Shown here one piece after another: positions 43,273 to 52,233 of a stretch of 64,000 nt of DNA. The position numbers were made by a program, and so were the translations under genes. Position 1 is the stretch's first letter. Every line of letters starts with the position of its first letter. This DNA is from Rs1 sp036960485 (GTDB lineage: Bacteria; Pseudomonadota; Gammaproteobacteria; Pseudomonadales; Balneatricaceae): positions 13,260 to 77,259 of the forward strand of contig JBALXS010000009.1 of assembly GCA_036960485.1 (NCBI GenBank), read 5' to 3'. Under the pieces are notes generated by a model. The model had not been told where the DNA came from. It did not search any database and saw only the letters and a program-made list of their open reading frames with translations.

Positions 43273-44175
43273 TTATTTATCTTTATTAGATAAACTATAA
43301 ACGTAACCCGATATTAAGTTGATTTTATCTTCACTTAATAAATCTTTGTGGGCAGGCATAACACCGCTACGACCAGTACGAATAGTATGCGCTACTTTTT
43401 CGTATGATCCACCGTATAACCATGTGTTATCTGTTAGGTTAGGTGCTCCCAAAGCTTGAGTTCCCTTGCCTTCTGTGCCGTGACAAGCGATACAAAGAGC
43501 TTGGAATTTCGGTTTTGCTCTAGCAACCGCATCAGCGTCAATGTTTTCAGTACCAGATAAGCTTAATACGTAGCTAGTCATATCTCTAACGCCTGACTCG
43601 CCTAAAACAGAGCCCCAAGCTGGCATAGATCCAATTCTACCGTTGGTAATAGTTGTTTTAATAGTGTCAATACTGCCACCATATAACCAATTATTATCGG
43701 TTAAGTTTGGAAAGCCGTAAGCGCCGGTAGCAGCTGTACCATGACAGACAGTACAATTGTTAGCGAACATACGTTGACCCATTAACAAGCCAGCGCGGTT
43801 TTCTTCTTTTAAAAGTTCTTGTGCAGGAAGAGCTGCGTACTTAGCAAATACTGGTGCGTATGTGTCATTTGCATATTGTACTTCTTCTTCCCACTGACCT
43901 GTAGATGTCCAGCCTATAAGTCCTTTAAAGTTACCCAAACCTGGGTAAGCGATCAAGTAACCAAGTGAATAAACAATAGTACCCATAAACAAGTATAACC
44001 ACCAGCTAGGTAATGGGTTATCTAATTCACCAATGCCATCAAATTCATGGCCTGTGGTTTCTTCAGTAGCATCTTTGAACTTCTCGCTTTTACGCACTGA
44101 ATATAGTAAAGCTGTACAGCCGAATATAACGGCTAAAGTAATGATGGATATCCAAGCACTCCAAAAAGGGCTCAT
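43273..44175 (-). CDS. ccoP: cbb3 oxidase subunit III, di-haem cytochrome c CcoP
   Basis: A 300-residue subunit passing electrons to CcoO/CcoN. Two N-terminal membrane helices (to about residue 80, with PLPSWWLYLFMGTIVYSLGYLIAYPGLGNFKG) precede two cytochrome c domains with CxxCH at NCTVCHG and LCIACHG; each has the later Met ligand segment (GSMPAWG, GVMPAH). The ATG overlaps the ccoQ stop by four bases. Confidence 0.96.
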   Translation of the reverse strand: MSPFWSAWISIITLAVIFGCTALLYSVRKSEKFKDATEETTGHEFDGIGELDNPLPSWWLYLFMGTIVYSLGYLIAYPGLGNFKGLIGWTSTGQWEEEVQYANDTYAPVFAKYAALPAQELLKEENRAGLLMGQRMFANNCTVCHGTAATGAYGFPNLTDNNWLYGGSIDTIKTTITNGRIGSMPAWGSVLGESGVRDMTSYVLSLSGTENIDADAVARAKPKFQALCIACHGTEGKGTQALGAPNLTDNTWLYGGSYEKVAHTIRTGRSGVMPAHKDLLSEDKINLISGYVYSLSNKDK

Positions 44176-44369
44176 GGTGTTTCTCTCCTTTCATTGTTCA
44201 TGGGCTTATCCTCGTTGGATGCTTCATCAAATTCCTTCTCTTCAAAAGGCAAATTGGCAGCACTATCAAACCCTTTTTTATTACCAGGCAATAATACCCA
44301 GACAAAAAGTGCTAAGAATGTAATTAACATTACAACGGGTATATAAGGACCGTAAACTTCGTAACTCAC
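44172..44369 (-). CDS. ccoQ: cbb3 oxidase subunit IV, CcoQ
   Basis: A 65-residue one-helix subunit: VVMLITFLALFVWVLLPGNKKGFDSAANLPFEE is the CcoQ pattern. It stabilises CcoP in the complex. It overlaps ccoP and is six bases from ccoO. Confidence 0.93.
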   Translation of the reverse strand: MSYEVYGPYIPVVMLITFLALFVWVLLPGNKKGFDSAANLPFEEKEFDEASNEDKPMNNERRETP

Positions 44370-44375
44370 AATTAA

Positions 44376-44996
44376 TTACCGTTTATTGCTATAAACTGAA
44401 TGTTTTTTACCTAAAGATTGTAAGTAAGCGATTACCGCTTCAATCTCATATTTACCGGCTACTTGATCTTGCGCAGTTTCAATATCTTCAGCTGTGTAAG
44501 GTACGCCGAACTTGGTAAATAACTCTAATTTTGCCTTTGTATCTTCACCCGTTAGTTTGTTTTTAAACAACCATGGGTAACTTGGCATTTTCGACTCAGG
44601 TACAACATCACGAGGATTGTATAAGTGAGCACGATGCCAGTCATCTGAGTAACGCGCACCAACACGAGCCAAATCAGGACCAGTACGTTTTGAACCCCAA
44701 AGGAAAGGGTGTTCCCATACAAATTCGTTAGCAGTAGAGAACTGACCGTAACGTTCTGTTTCAGCTCTGAAAGGGCGAATCATCTGTGAGTGACATACAT
44801 GACAACCTTCACGGATATAAATATCTCTACCTTCCATTTCTAACGGAGTGTAAGGCTTAAGCCCTTCGATAGGCTTAGTTGTTGAAATTTGGAAAAAGAG
44901 CGGAACAATTTCTGCCAACCCTCCACCACTAATAACCAAAATTATTAGCAGTGCCATTATTCCAACATGTTTTTCAATCGTTTCGTGTTTTAACAT
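44376..44996 (-). CDS. ccoO: cbb3 oxidase subunit II, mono-haem cytochrome c CcoO
   Basis: A 206-residue subunit with an N-terminal helix (ALLIILVISGGGLAEIVPLFF) and one haem c motif (EGCHVCHSQMIRPF near 59-72). The blocks GRDIYIREGCHVCHSQ and WGSKRTGPDLARVGARYSDDWH are diagnostic. Twelve bases from ccoN and six from ccoQ. Confidence 0.96.
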   Translation of the reverse strand: MLKHETIEKHVGIMALLIILVISGGGLAEIVPLFFQISTTKPIEGLKPYTPLEMEGRDIYIREGCHVCHSQMIRPFRAETERYGQFSTANEFVWEHPFLWGSKRTGPDLARVGARYSDDWHRAHLYNPRDVVPESKMPSYPWLFKNKLTGEDTKAKLELFTKFGVPYTAEDIETAQDQVAGKYEIEAVIAYLQSLGKKHSVYSNKR

Positions 44997-45008
44997 TGTG
45001 TTGGCTCC

Positions 45009-46439
45009 TTAAGCAGCTTGAGGGATGGTGTTGTCAATAGCAGTGTTTTTAGTACTGCGGACAGTGCGCCAAGTGTTATAGGCCATGACTAACATGCCTG
45101 CAACCCATAATACGCCACCTAACCAACGGACAAAGTAACCTGGATGACTCGCTTCAAGTGCTTCAACAAAGCTATAAGTTAAAGTGCCATCGGCATTAAC
45201 AGCACGCCACATTAGACCTTGTAGAATTCCGTTAACCCACATAGCACAGATGTAAAGTACAGTACCGGCTGTTGCTAACCAAAAATGAATATTAATCAAG
45301 TTGGTACTGAACATCGCTTCTTTGCCAAATACTTTTGGCACCATGTGATACGTTGCACCGACAGAAATCATAGCAACCCAGCCTAAAGCACCTGCGTGTA
45401 CGTGCCCTACAGTCCAGTCAGTAAAGTGTGAAAGGGCGTTAACCGTTTTAATCGCCATCATCGGCCCTTCAAAGGTCGACATACCATAGAAAGAAAGGGA
45501 GACAACTAAGAATCTTAAAATAGGATCAGTACGTAATTTGTGCCAAGCGCCTGATAAAGTCATCATACCATTAATCATACCACCCCAAGAAGGAGCTAGT
45601 AGAATCAAAGACATAACCATTGCTACAGATTGAGTCCAATCAGGAAGCGCTGTGTAATGAAGGTGATGCCCACCTGCCCACATGTAGGTCGCTATCAACG
45701 CCCAGAAATGCACAATTGAAAGGCGGTAAGAATAAATAGGACGACCAGATTGCTTTGGTACGAAGTAATACATCATACCTAAGAAGCCAGCTGTTAAGAA
45801 AAAGCCTACTGCATTGTGTCCGTACCACCACTGTACCATTGCATCAATAGCACCTGGATATACAGAGTATGATTTCCACATAGAAATTGGCACCGCGGCA
45901 CTGTTTACAACATGCAACACTGTAACAACGATAATGAAGGCCATAAAGAACCAGTTGCCTACATAAATATGCGAGGTTTTACGCTGGTGTACCGTTCCTA
46001 CAAATACGATTAGGTAAGATATCCAAACAATAGCAATCAAAATATCAATTGGCCATTCAAGCTCAGCATATTCTTTAGTAGAGGTTAAGCCTAGAGGTAA
46101 GGTAATCGCTGCTAGAACAATGACTAACTGCCAACCCCAAAAAGTAAATGGAACTAACCATCCGCCAAATAGTCTAGTTTGACATGTGCGTTGTACAACA
46201 TAGTAAGAAGTAGCGAATAGTGCGCTGCCACCAAATGCAAATATTACTGCATTAGTGTGAAGCGGACGTAATCGGCCAAAACTTAGCCAAGCGGTATCGA
46301 AATTTAATTGTGGCCAAACCAATTGCGCAGCAATAAGAAGACCGACGGACATGCCGACGATTCCCCAAACTACTGTCATAATTGAAAATTGGCGCACTAT
46401 TTTATAGTCGTAAGTGGTGCGTGCAGTTTCAATGCTCAT
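45009..46439 (-). CDS. ccoN: cbb3 oxidase catalytic subunit I, CcoN
   Basis: A 476-residue haem-copper oxidase subunit with about 12 helices. It has the haem and CuB histidines in LRPLHTNAVIFAFG, WWYGHNAVGFFLTAGFLGMMYYFVPKQ, and GHVHAGALGWVAM, the active-site region YSYRLSIVHFWALIATYMWAGGHHLHYTALPDWTQ, and typical cbb3 sequence elsewhere. It reduces O2 to water at low oxygen. Gene order ccoN-ccoO-ccoQ-ccoP is standard. In the upstream region I looked for and did not see a clean TTGAT-N4-ATCAA (FNR/Anr) site. Confidence 0.97.
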   Translation of the reverse strand: MSIETARTTYDYKIVRQFSIMTVVWGIVGMSVGLLIAAQLVWPQLNFDTAWLSFGRLRPLHTNAVIFAFGGSALFATSYYVVQRTCQTRLFGGWLVPFTFWGWQLVIVLAAITLPLGLTSTKEYAELEWPIDILIAIVWISYLIVFVGTVHQRKTSHIYVGNWFFMAFIIVVTVLHVVNSAAVPISMWKSYSVYPGAIDAMVQWWYGHNAVGFFLTAGFLGMMYYFVPKQSGRPIYSYRLSIVHFWALIATYMWAGGHHLHYTALPDWTQSVAMVMSLILLAPSWGGMINGMMTLSGAWHKLRTDPILRFLVVSLSFYGMSTFEGPMMAIKTVNALSHFTDWTVGHVHAGALGWVAMISVGATYHMVPKVFGKEAMFSTNLINIHFWLATAGTVLYICAMWVNGILQGLMWRAVNADGTLTYSFVEALEASHPGYFVRWLGGVLWVAGMLVMAYNTWRTVRSTKNTAIDNTIPQAA

Positions 46440-47271
46440 GTAAGTTTCTCATCAATAAGCGGTTATTAAATTATTATTAAGCTAATTATCTTGGAATAAC
46501 CCTATTTTTTCAATGGAATTCAAGTAACTAATCAATAAATATGTTTTTTTTTGAAAAAAAGCTGTCCTATATCATTTGTTGCTAGCTTTTTGAGATGCCA
46601 TACATTGCTATAGGTGTCGTTTTAGAACAATTACTTTAATGTTTTGTCGTTAATGCCCGTAAAACATTCAGATAGCAGTGCTTAGTGCGCAAAAATAACG
46701 GAAATACTTTTATATATTGGGTTCTGCTTTTTAAAAACAAAAAACGTTTGTAACTTGTTATATTTACTTAAAGGTTAGTGTAGCAAACAGCCATCGCTAA
46801 TGTTTAAATTTTTAACAAGATATTTGGCATAGATTATAAACATACTAAGGCGATTGATAAATGGGCTCCGATTGATTAATTGACATAATGTTAAAAAACT
46901 CGGAAATACCGTATTTAAGCTACCTCTAACTGATTTCTATTCGTAATAGGTATTGGCTAATGATTGATTTGAGTGTTCAAAACTAACAGTTTTATCACTA
47001 AATCTCTGAATTTCTAATGACAATATCTGTATGATAGTTCCGCCAAATATGGTTATTTACTTAGTGTTAGTTGATTTTTTATCCGGAAACGAAAACGTAG
47101 CGAAAGTGGTTTAATGATTCAAAATGCGTGCTACTAGATATGGGTGTTTGGTTTTTTCAGGTTGGTATGTCTAGTGGTGTGGAAATTGATTCAGTGGGAT
47201 GTTCGCAGTAGATAGCTGTTTTTTTAGTTTAGTAGTTTGACATTAGTATTGAATTGTTAAAGGTTTTAATC
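46440..47271. other. Divergent intergenic region upstream of ccoN
   Basis: About 830 AT-rich bases with promoters for ccoNOQP (minus) and the hydrolase gene (plus). A T-run followed by an A-run occurs near 46540-46560. No gene and no exact FNR site seen. Confidence 0.5.
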
Positions 47272-47907
47272 ATGCAGTTATTAGTAGAAGGTAGTGCTTG
47301 TTCAGGAATTGTTATTTTAGCTCATGGAGCAGGAATGCCAATGGATCATCCTTTTATGCAACAGGTTACTGATCAACTAGTCAGTATAGGATTGCAGGTA
47401 GTTAGATTCGAATTCCCTTATATGGCGCAGAGGCGTGTAACAGGCAGAAAATTATTGCCAGATAAGCTGCCAGTGTTAATTGCTTCTTTTAAAGAAGCTA
47501 TTTCCAAGGTGAAAAGTGATGTGGAAAGCCAGTCAAATTCAAAGCAAATACGAGTTTATTTAGCTGGCAAATCCTTGGGAGGAAGGGTTGCTACTATCAT
47601 GGCCTGTACGGAATCCGTGGCTGGTGTTTTTGTGTATGGTTATCCATTCCATCCAATTAACAAACCAGATCGATTAAGGGTTGAGCATTTGCAAAATATC
47701 GATACGCAAATACACATATATCAAGGTGAAAGAGATAAGCTTGGAAATGCAGATGAAGTTGAGAATTATACACTGAGCAGTAAAGTGACTGTGGAATGGT
47801 TAGCGGATGGCGATCATGATCTTAAGCCCAGAGTTCGCTCAGGATTCACTCAGCAGCAACATATGAAAAGTGTTTTAAGCAAAATAGACTATATTATTAA
47901 TAGTTGA
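47272..47907 (+). CDS. Alpha/beta family hydrolase (KANSL3/TEX30-like)
   Basis: A 211-residue alpha/beta hydrolase of the KANSL3/TEX30 type: IVILAHGAGMPMDHPFMQQV near 13-32, VVRFEFPYMAQRR, the elbow AGKSLGGRVA (Ser nucleophile), and GDHDLKPR with the catalytic His. Function unknown. The frame starts at TTG 47254, but ATG 47272, with AAAGG upstream, is more likely. It precedes tusA by about 170 bases. Confidence 0.82.
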   Translation: MQLLVEGSACSGIVILAHGAGMPMDHPFMQQVTDQLVSIGLQVVRFEFPYMAQRRVTGRKLLPDKLPVLIASFKEAISKVKSDVESQSNSKQIRVYLAGKSLGGRVATIMACTESVAGVFVYGYPFHPINKPDRLRVEHLQNIDTQIHIYQGERDKLGNADEVENYTLSSKVTVEWLADGDHDLKPRVRSGFTQQQHMKSVLSKIDYIINS

Positions 47908-48080
47908 TTCACAAAGTTTGTAATTTATACCATTGAAGCTATGGCTCAGTAGGATATTTATAGATTAGCTTTCTCTTCATAAAAAAATTTGCGACAATAG
48001 GCGTCTTTATGAATTCTCTGGCATTTGGGTGCTAAGAAAATTTTGATTAAGTTTTTATATAATTGATTTATGGTTTATTT

Positions 48081-48329
48081 ATGCTCGATTTAAAGGTAGA
48101 TAGTGTTTTAGATACGCAGGGCCTATATTGCCCAGAACCTGTAATGATGTTGCATAGTAAGATACGAGATATGGAAATTGGTGAAACTTTACTGGTAGAG
48201 GCAACAGATCCATCTACCGTTAGAGATATACCAAAGTTTTGTTTGTTTTTGGGGCATGAGCTTATCAGTCATACTGAACAACAAAATGCGTACCAATACT
48301 ATATCCGTAAAGGAGAGGATGGTAAGTAA
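48081..48329 (+). CDS. tusA: TusA-like sulfur carrier protein
   Basis: An 82-residue TusA/SirA-family protein: DSVLDTQGLYCPEPVMMLHSKIRDMEIGE, with the sulfur-carrying Cys in the CPEP motif. TusA passes sulfur from IscS toward tRNA thiolation. I start at ATG 48081, six codons after an in-frame TTG. No ribosome site is obvious. ProQ follows on the same strand. Confidence 0.9.
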   Translation: MLDLKVDSVLDTQGLYCPEPVMMLHSKIRDMEIGETLLVEATDPSTVRDIPKFCLFLGHELISHTEQQNAYQYYIRKGEDGK

Positions 48330-48449
48330 ATGAGTGCTAAAGTTACATCAAATTCAATTTTAACCTAATTTTAATATTGTCGTTTGGTTATTGGTGTTAT
48401 TCTATCGCCCGTAACAAAAGTAAACTAATTCAAAATACCAGTTTAAGTA

Positions 48450-48486
48450 ACTTAATTATGTATGCATATTTAAGTACTAATTAAGT
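48450..48486. promoter_or_regulatory. Inverted repeat before the proQ-like gene
   Basis: ACTTAATTA (48450-48458) / TAATTAAGT (48478-48486), 20 bases before the GTG start. Possible operator or leader hairpin. Confidence 0.35.
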
Positions 48487-48505
48487 AACTATCGAGAGCA
48501 GTGCT

Positions 48506-48976
48506 GTGATCCAAGAAGTGAATGAAGTAGTCAATACTGAGCCAGAAAAAATGGCTCCAAGTAAGAATAAAGCGAAAAATAGAGCAGGTAATCAAGCAGC
48601 CCTAGCTATATTAATTGAAACTTATCCTAGTACCTTTAGCCGTACTAATATTCGCCCTTTAAAAATTGGCATTCAAGATGATTTGATTGCTGATGAAAAA
48701 GTTGCGAAGAACAAGATTAAACGTGCGTTGGCTTCTTATGTAAGAGCGCCAAACTATTTTCGAGCTATGAAACTCGAGAGTGCGCGTATTGATTTGGCTG
48801 GTGAAGCATCAGGTAAGGTTACTGATAGTGAAGCTGAATATGCGAAAACGCAGCTTAAAGAGTTTCATCAGCGCCGCAGAGATAATCAGCGCCGTCAAGA
48901 GCAAGAAAAGAAAGTTCATGAAGATGAACAGCGTATTAGTGGTAAGCTTGAGTTATTATTAGCCAAAAAAGGCTAG
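48506..48976 (+). CDS. proQ: ProQ/FinO-domain RNA chaperone (mini-ProQ)
   Basis: A 156-residue RNA-binding protein. The FinO/ProQ fold (residues 25-110) has YPSTFSRTNIRPLKIGIQDDL and KRALASYVRAPNYFRAMKLESARIDLAGEASGKVT. ProQ binds structured RNAs and 3' ends, acting with small RNAs. Unlike E. coli ProQ it lacks a C-terminal Tudor-like domain and ends in a charged coil. Start GTG 48506. A 12-bp hairpin with a GCAA loop follows its stop. Confidence 0.85.
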   Translation: MIQEVNEVVNTEPEKMAPSKNKAKNRAGNQAALAILIETYPSTFSRTNIRPLKIGIQDDLIADEKVAKNKIKRALASYVRAPNYFRAMKLESARIDLAGEASGKVTDSEAEYAKTQLKEFHQRRRDNQRRQEQEKKVHEDEQRISGKLELLLAKKG

Positions 48977-49557
48977 TGAGAAAAGATTACTATGATTTGG
49001 CTGATCAGCAATGATCGGCCGAATTAACTAATTACACAAAAGTTCACTACCACGCGGCGCGCTTCTCATTTCTCCATGCTTGAGTGTAAATGAATGCGTA
49101 AAGTAAATGGCTGTAGCAAGTCACTTGCAATCTTAGTAAATTGTATAGTTTTTATTTCTTATTACTTCTCTCGTATCAATAATAAATCTAGCATATTTTA
49201 TAAACTCCTCGAGATAATCTCCTAATTAAAGAATTTGACCTCTTTAAGCTAAATTTTTGCGTCTACTAAATTCTTAGCATCATTAATAAAATAGCTTATT
49301 TAAGCCTGTCAAAAGAAGCTATGGATTATTTCAGCTTATGAAATGAGCTCTGTGCGATTTAAGTTGTCACTTAATACCTAGTGTCTAGAGTGCTCTTAAC
49401 GTGACCTCATTAATTCATAACTATTTAAATGCTATGCTATTTCAGCTATTTTATACTGTAAGCTAGCTATTAATTGATACCAGTATCTGAATTAACCAAA
49501 TACTGGCATCGAATAATTTTCATTTATAACTAGTGATGCTCTTTTGTTTGAATAAAT
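48977..49557. other. Convergent intergenic region, proQ-like to lapD
   Basis: 581 AT-rich bases between convergent genes. Contains only the proQ hairpin as a clear structure. Confidence 0.5.
48996..49023 (+). terminator. 3' hairpin of the proQ-like gene, GCAA tetraloop
   Basis: TTTGGCTGATCA (48996-49007) pairs with TGATCGGCCGAA (49012-49023) as a 12-bp stem with two G-U pairs closing a GCAA tetraloop, 19 bases after the stop. No T-run follows, so RNA stability or a ProQ binding site rather than simple termination is possible. Confidence 0.6.
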
Positions 49558-51504
49558 TTAAACCAAGTTTTTAGGTTTGCCATGTATAAAGCCTTGAGTT
49601 GCAATAATTCCCAGCTTCTTTAATTGCTCAATTTGTGTTGCGTGCTCAATTCTTTCAGCATAACTTGGAATACTTAAACTGCTAGCGACCGTAATTAAGC
49701 TGCCTAAGAAGAATCTGTCTTCAGCATTACCCTCAATGCCTTGGCATAAAGAGCCATCAATTTTTATGTAATCAGGCTGGACTTTGTAAAGATAGCTGAA
49801 GCCGCTTGGATGCACCCCAAAGTTATCTACGCCAAAACCTATTTCATTACTGTTTAATAGCTGTCTGAATTTCACGACGCGATCAACATCGTTAAGTACT
49901 GAAGATTCATTTATCTCTATATTCAATTTACCTGCTAGTTTTTGACCTTTTATAGAATTTAATAACCATTGGTCAAAATTTTCGGCGTGTAATGTATCTT
50001 GGGATATATTGACAGCTAACGGTACGCTGTTGTCTATTGATAAATGGTTAATGGCGTGTTCAATCACTGCTTTATCTAGTGCGTCTATTAACCCAAGTTC
50101 TTTAACAATTCGTATAAAGCGAATGGCAGCACAAGGATCTCCTTGCTGGTTTAAAATTCGCACTAATAGCTCTTTATGAATAGTACTATTTTTATTGCAG
50201 TCGAGTACTTCCTGGTACTGTAAGAAAAGTCTTTTGCCGTTAATAGCAGCAGCAACATGTGTTTTCCAATCATCTGAAGATGTATCAGAATCAGTATTAG
50301 AAGAGGTTTTGTAAATGCTTGATTGGTTGTTAGCTACGGCTTCTTCTATACCTACTCTTGCGATCGATAAGACTTGTGCAGAACTGGTTTTATCTTCTGA
50401 GAAAACAACGGCAATATGGATGGGTATGTCACCTGACAGGCCTGCATTATAGAAGCTAAATATCTCTTTATATAAATCTAATAAAGTGTTGGTTTCTCGT
50501 GTAACGGTTTCGTTATCAGGTCGAGAGATAAGTAGTACTAAATCAGAACCGGACAATCTTCCAACTAAGCTACCTGCATAGTTATTCCCTGCAACACGCA
50601 ATTTGTCAGCAACTTGCTTGATAAGGTTGTTAACGTTTTCTTGGCCAAGCTTATTGTTAAGCTCACTAAGCTTTGATATATGTAGATAGAAAAGGGCACA
50701 GGGGCCTTCATCATCCCGATTATCGAGTTTGTCGTAAAGCTGGGCATTCGTTGAGCGGCTATTTGCAAGGCCTGTTAGTTCGTCGATATAAGCGGATCGG
50801 CGCAGTTCTTCTATATTCTTACTTTGTTCGTCAAACATGATGCGTACCCGTTTAACCATGCTGTTCATCGAGATGACAACACTACGCAATTCTTTTGTCT
50901 TAGGTATATCAGTTGCTTCTAAGTACTCCTTATTGCTCAATGCTTGTGCCTGGTTTTCTATTGATTTAAGCGGACGCAAAATTAGGCGAATGAGAGAGCT
51001 TAAGAAAAATACGCAAACTAATGAAAGAGTAATAAACCAAATTAAGGTGGTTTGAGTGCCTTTCCAGAGTTCATCATATGCATATCCAGCACGGCTTTTA
51101 ATCACAATAAATCCAACTTTCGCCCAAGAATGAGTGACTTCTTGCTTTATAATAGGAGTGTTGAAAGCGACTAGTTTCACAAACCATCTTGGAACATCTT
51201 CAGATATGTCAGGAGAGCGAAGGGCTGTGAATAAGTCATCCCCTTCGTAATTAGTCACTTGAATTTTTTCGTAATATCCACTGTCAAATAGTGCATTGAC
51301 AATAGTTTCTATGCGCGCACTATCTTCTTCTGCGATAAAAGGTGCCATATAAATGCCTAAGTTGGTAGCCGTACTATCGCTTTGTGACTCGAGTTGGCTT
51401 AACAACATAGATTTAGAGCTGTCAGACATAATATAAATAGTGCCGGACACCAAACCAATGAGCACTGCAAAAACAGCGGCTATTATTTGGTTTAACAAAG
51501 ACAT
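49558..51504 (-). CDS. lapD: LapD-like c-di-GMP receptor (degenerate GGDEF-EAL)
   Basis: A 648-residue inner-membrane receptor that, when c-di-GMP is bound, holds the protease LapG in the periplasm so the surface adhesin stays attached. Layout: membrane helix (7-26), periplasmic LapD_MoxY_N domain (about 27-150), second helix (150-175), HAMP, GGDEF-like and EAL-like domains. The catalytic motifs are degenerate: GGDEF is RLSGSDLVLL and EAL reads KELLVRIL, as expected for a receptor rather than an enzyme. It lies 30 bases after lapG in one operon. Confidence 0.92.
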   Translation of the reverse strand: MSLLNQIIAAVFAVLIGLVSGTIYIMSDSSKSMLLSQLESQSDSTATNLGIYMAPFIAEEDSARIETIVNALFDSGYYEKIQVTNYEGDDLFTALRSPDISEDVPRWFVKLVAFNTPIIKQEVTHSWAKVGFIVIKSRAGYAYDELWKGTQTTLIWFITLSLVCVFFLSSLIRLILRPLKSIENQAQALSNKEYLEATDIPKTKELRSVVISMNSMVKRVRIMFDEQSKNIEELRRSAYIDELTGLANSRSTNAQLYDKLDNRDDEGPCALFYLHISKLSELNNKLGQENVNNLIKQVADKLRVAGNNYAGSLVGRLSGSDLVLLISRPDNETVTRETNTLLDLYKEIFSFYNAGLSGDIPIHIAVVFSEDKTSSAQVLSIARVGIEEAVANNQSSIYKTSSNTDSDTSSDDWKTHVAAAINGKRLFLQYQEVLDCNKNSTIHKELLVRILNQQGDPCAAIRFIRIVKELGLIDALDKAVIEHAINHLSIDNSVPLAVNISQDTLHAENFDQWLLNSIKGQKLAGKLNIEINESSVLNDVDRVVKFRQLLNSNEIGFGVDNFGVHPSGFSYLYKVQPDYIKIDGSLCQGIEGNAEDRFFLGSLITVASSLSIPSYAERIEHATQIEQLKKLGIIATQGFIHGKPKNLV

Positions 51505-51534
51505 GCATATCTCCTGAAATTTGTTACAAAGTTA

Positions 51535-52233
51535 TTATTGAGTTTTTAGTTTGTTTTGCAGTTTTACCCAAGGCCCAAGCCTATCCGAGCTGCCTACTAG
51601 CTTGGCACGGCGTCCTTTTTTAGAAATCCATAGGTTGTCGCCGTTAAAGCTGTAAACGTGTAATAAATCTTTTCTTTTCGAAGCTTTTTTAATTTGTGGA
51701 ATTAAGTTGTCTAAAATAACAGGTTCAGCTTTCGGTGAAGAGTAAAAGGTAAGTACCATGTGTGCTTGGTTATAATCTAAGGCTTTAACATAGGCAATAC
51801 TCATTTTCGAAATATCAACACCTAGTGCTTTGAGAGTGTAATACTTTGCAATAGTGAAATCTTCACAGTCTCCGCCATTAGTGACTAAAAATTCAACTGG
51901 CGTTGCCCAATAATCTTTCATTCCCCAATGTTTTATGTCATCTAGAAATCTTACCTTGTTGAAAAAGTTGTTGACCTCTGTCAGTTTCGTCTTTTCACTT
52001 TTACCGCGTAAATCCTTGATTAGTTGTTGCCATCTTTTCAATCTCAGCTTCGCGCGATTACCGTATTTTTGCCCCATCTGTTTTATAAAAGCGGAACTTA
52101 AATTTACCCCAGGTTCGCTTTTTACGACTAATGGAATAAAGAGTACGCTAACCATAATAATTACAATCAGCATGAAGCTGTATTTGAAATTACCGGATCC
52201 GTTTCCTTTTTGAGTTTGTGTGCTGTTGTACAC
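51535..52233 (-). CDS. lapG: LapG-like periplasmic cysteine protease
   Basis: A 232-residue peptidase C93 family (BTLCP) protein that cuts LapA-type adhesins near their N-terminal retention module. After a membrane anchor or signal (FMLIVIIMVSVLFIPLVVKSE, near 20-40) the catalytic triad is visible: Cys in NGGDCEDFTIAKYYTLKALG (near 120), His in NQAHMVLTFY, and Asp in EPVILDN. It is the first gene of a lapG-lapD unit. No LapA-like adhesin or its type I secretion genes lie in the window. Confidence 0.93.
   Translation of the reverse strand: MYNSTQTQKGNGSGNFKYSFMLIVIIMVSVLFIPLVVKSEPGVNLSSAFIKQMGQKYGNRAKLRLKRWQQLIKDLRGKSEKTKLTEVNNFFNKVRFLDDIKHWGMKDYWATPVEFLVTNGGDCEDFTIAKYYTLKALGVDISKMSIAYVKALDYNQAHMVLTFYSSPKAEPVILDNLIPQIKKASKRKDLLHVYSFNGDNLWISKKGRRAKLVGSSDRLGPWVKLQNKLKTQ

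Noticed and set aside
46440..47271. FNR/Anr box before ccoNOQP
   Set aside because: Expected from other bacteria, but only partial matches such as TTGATTAATTGACA occur; no TTGAT-N4-ATCAA was found.
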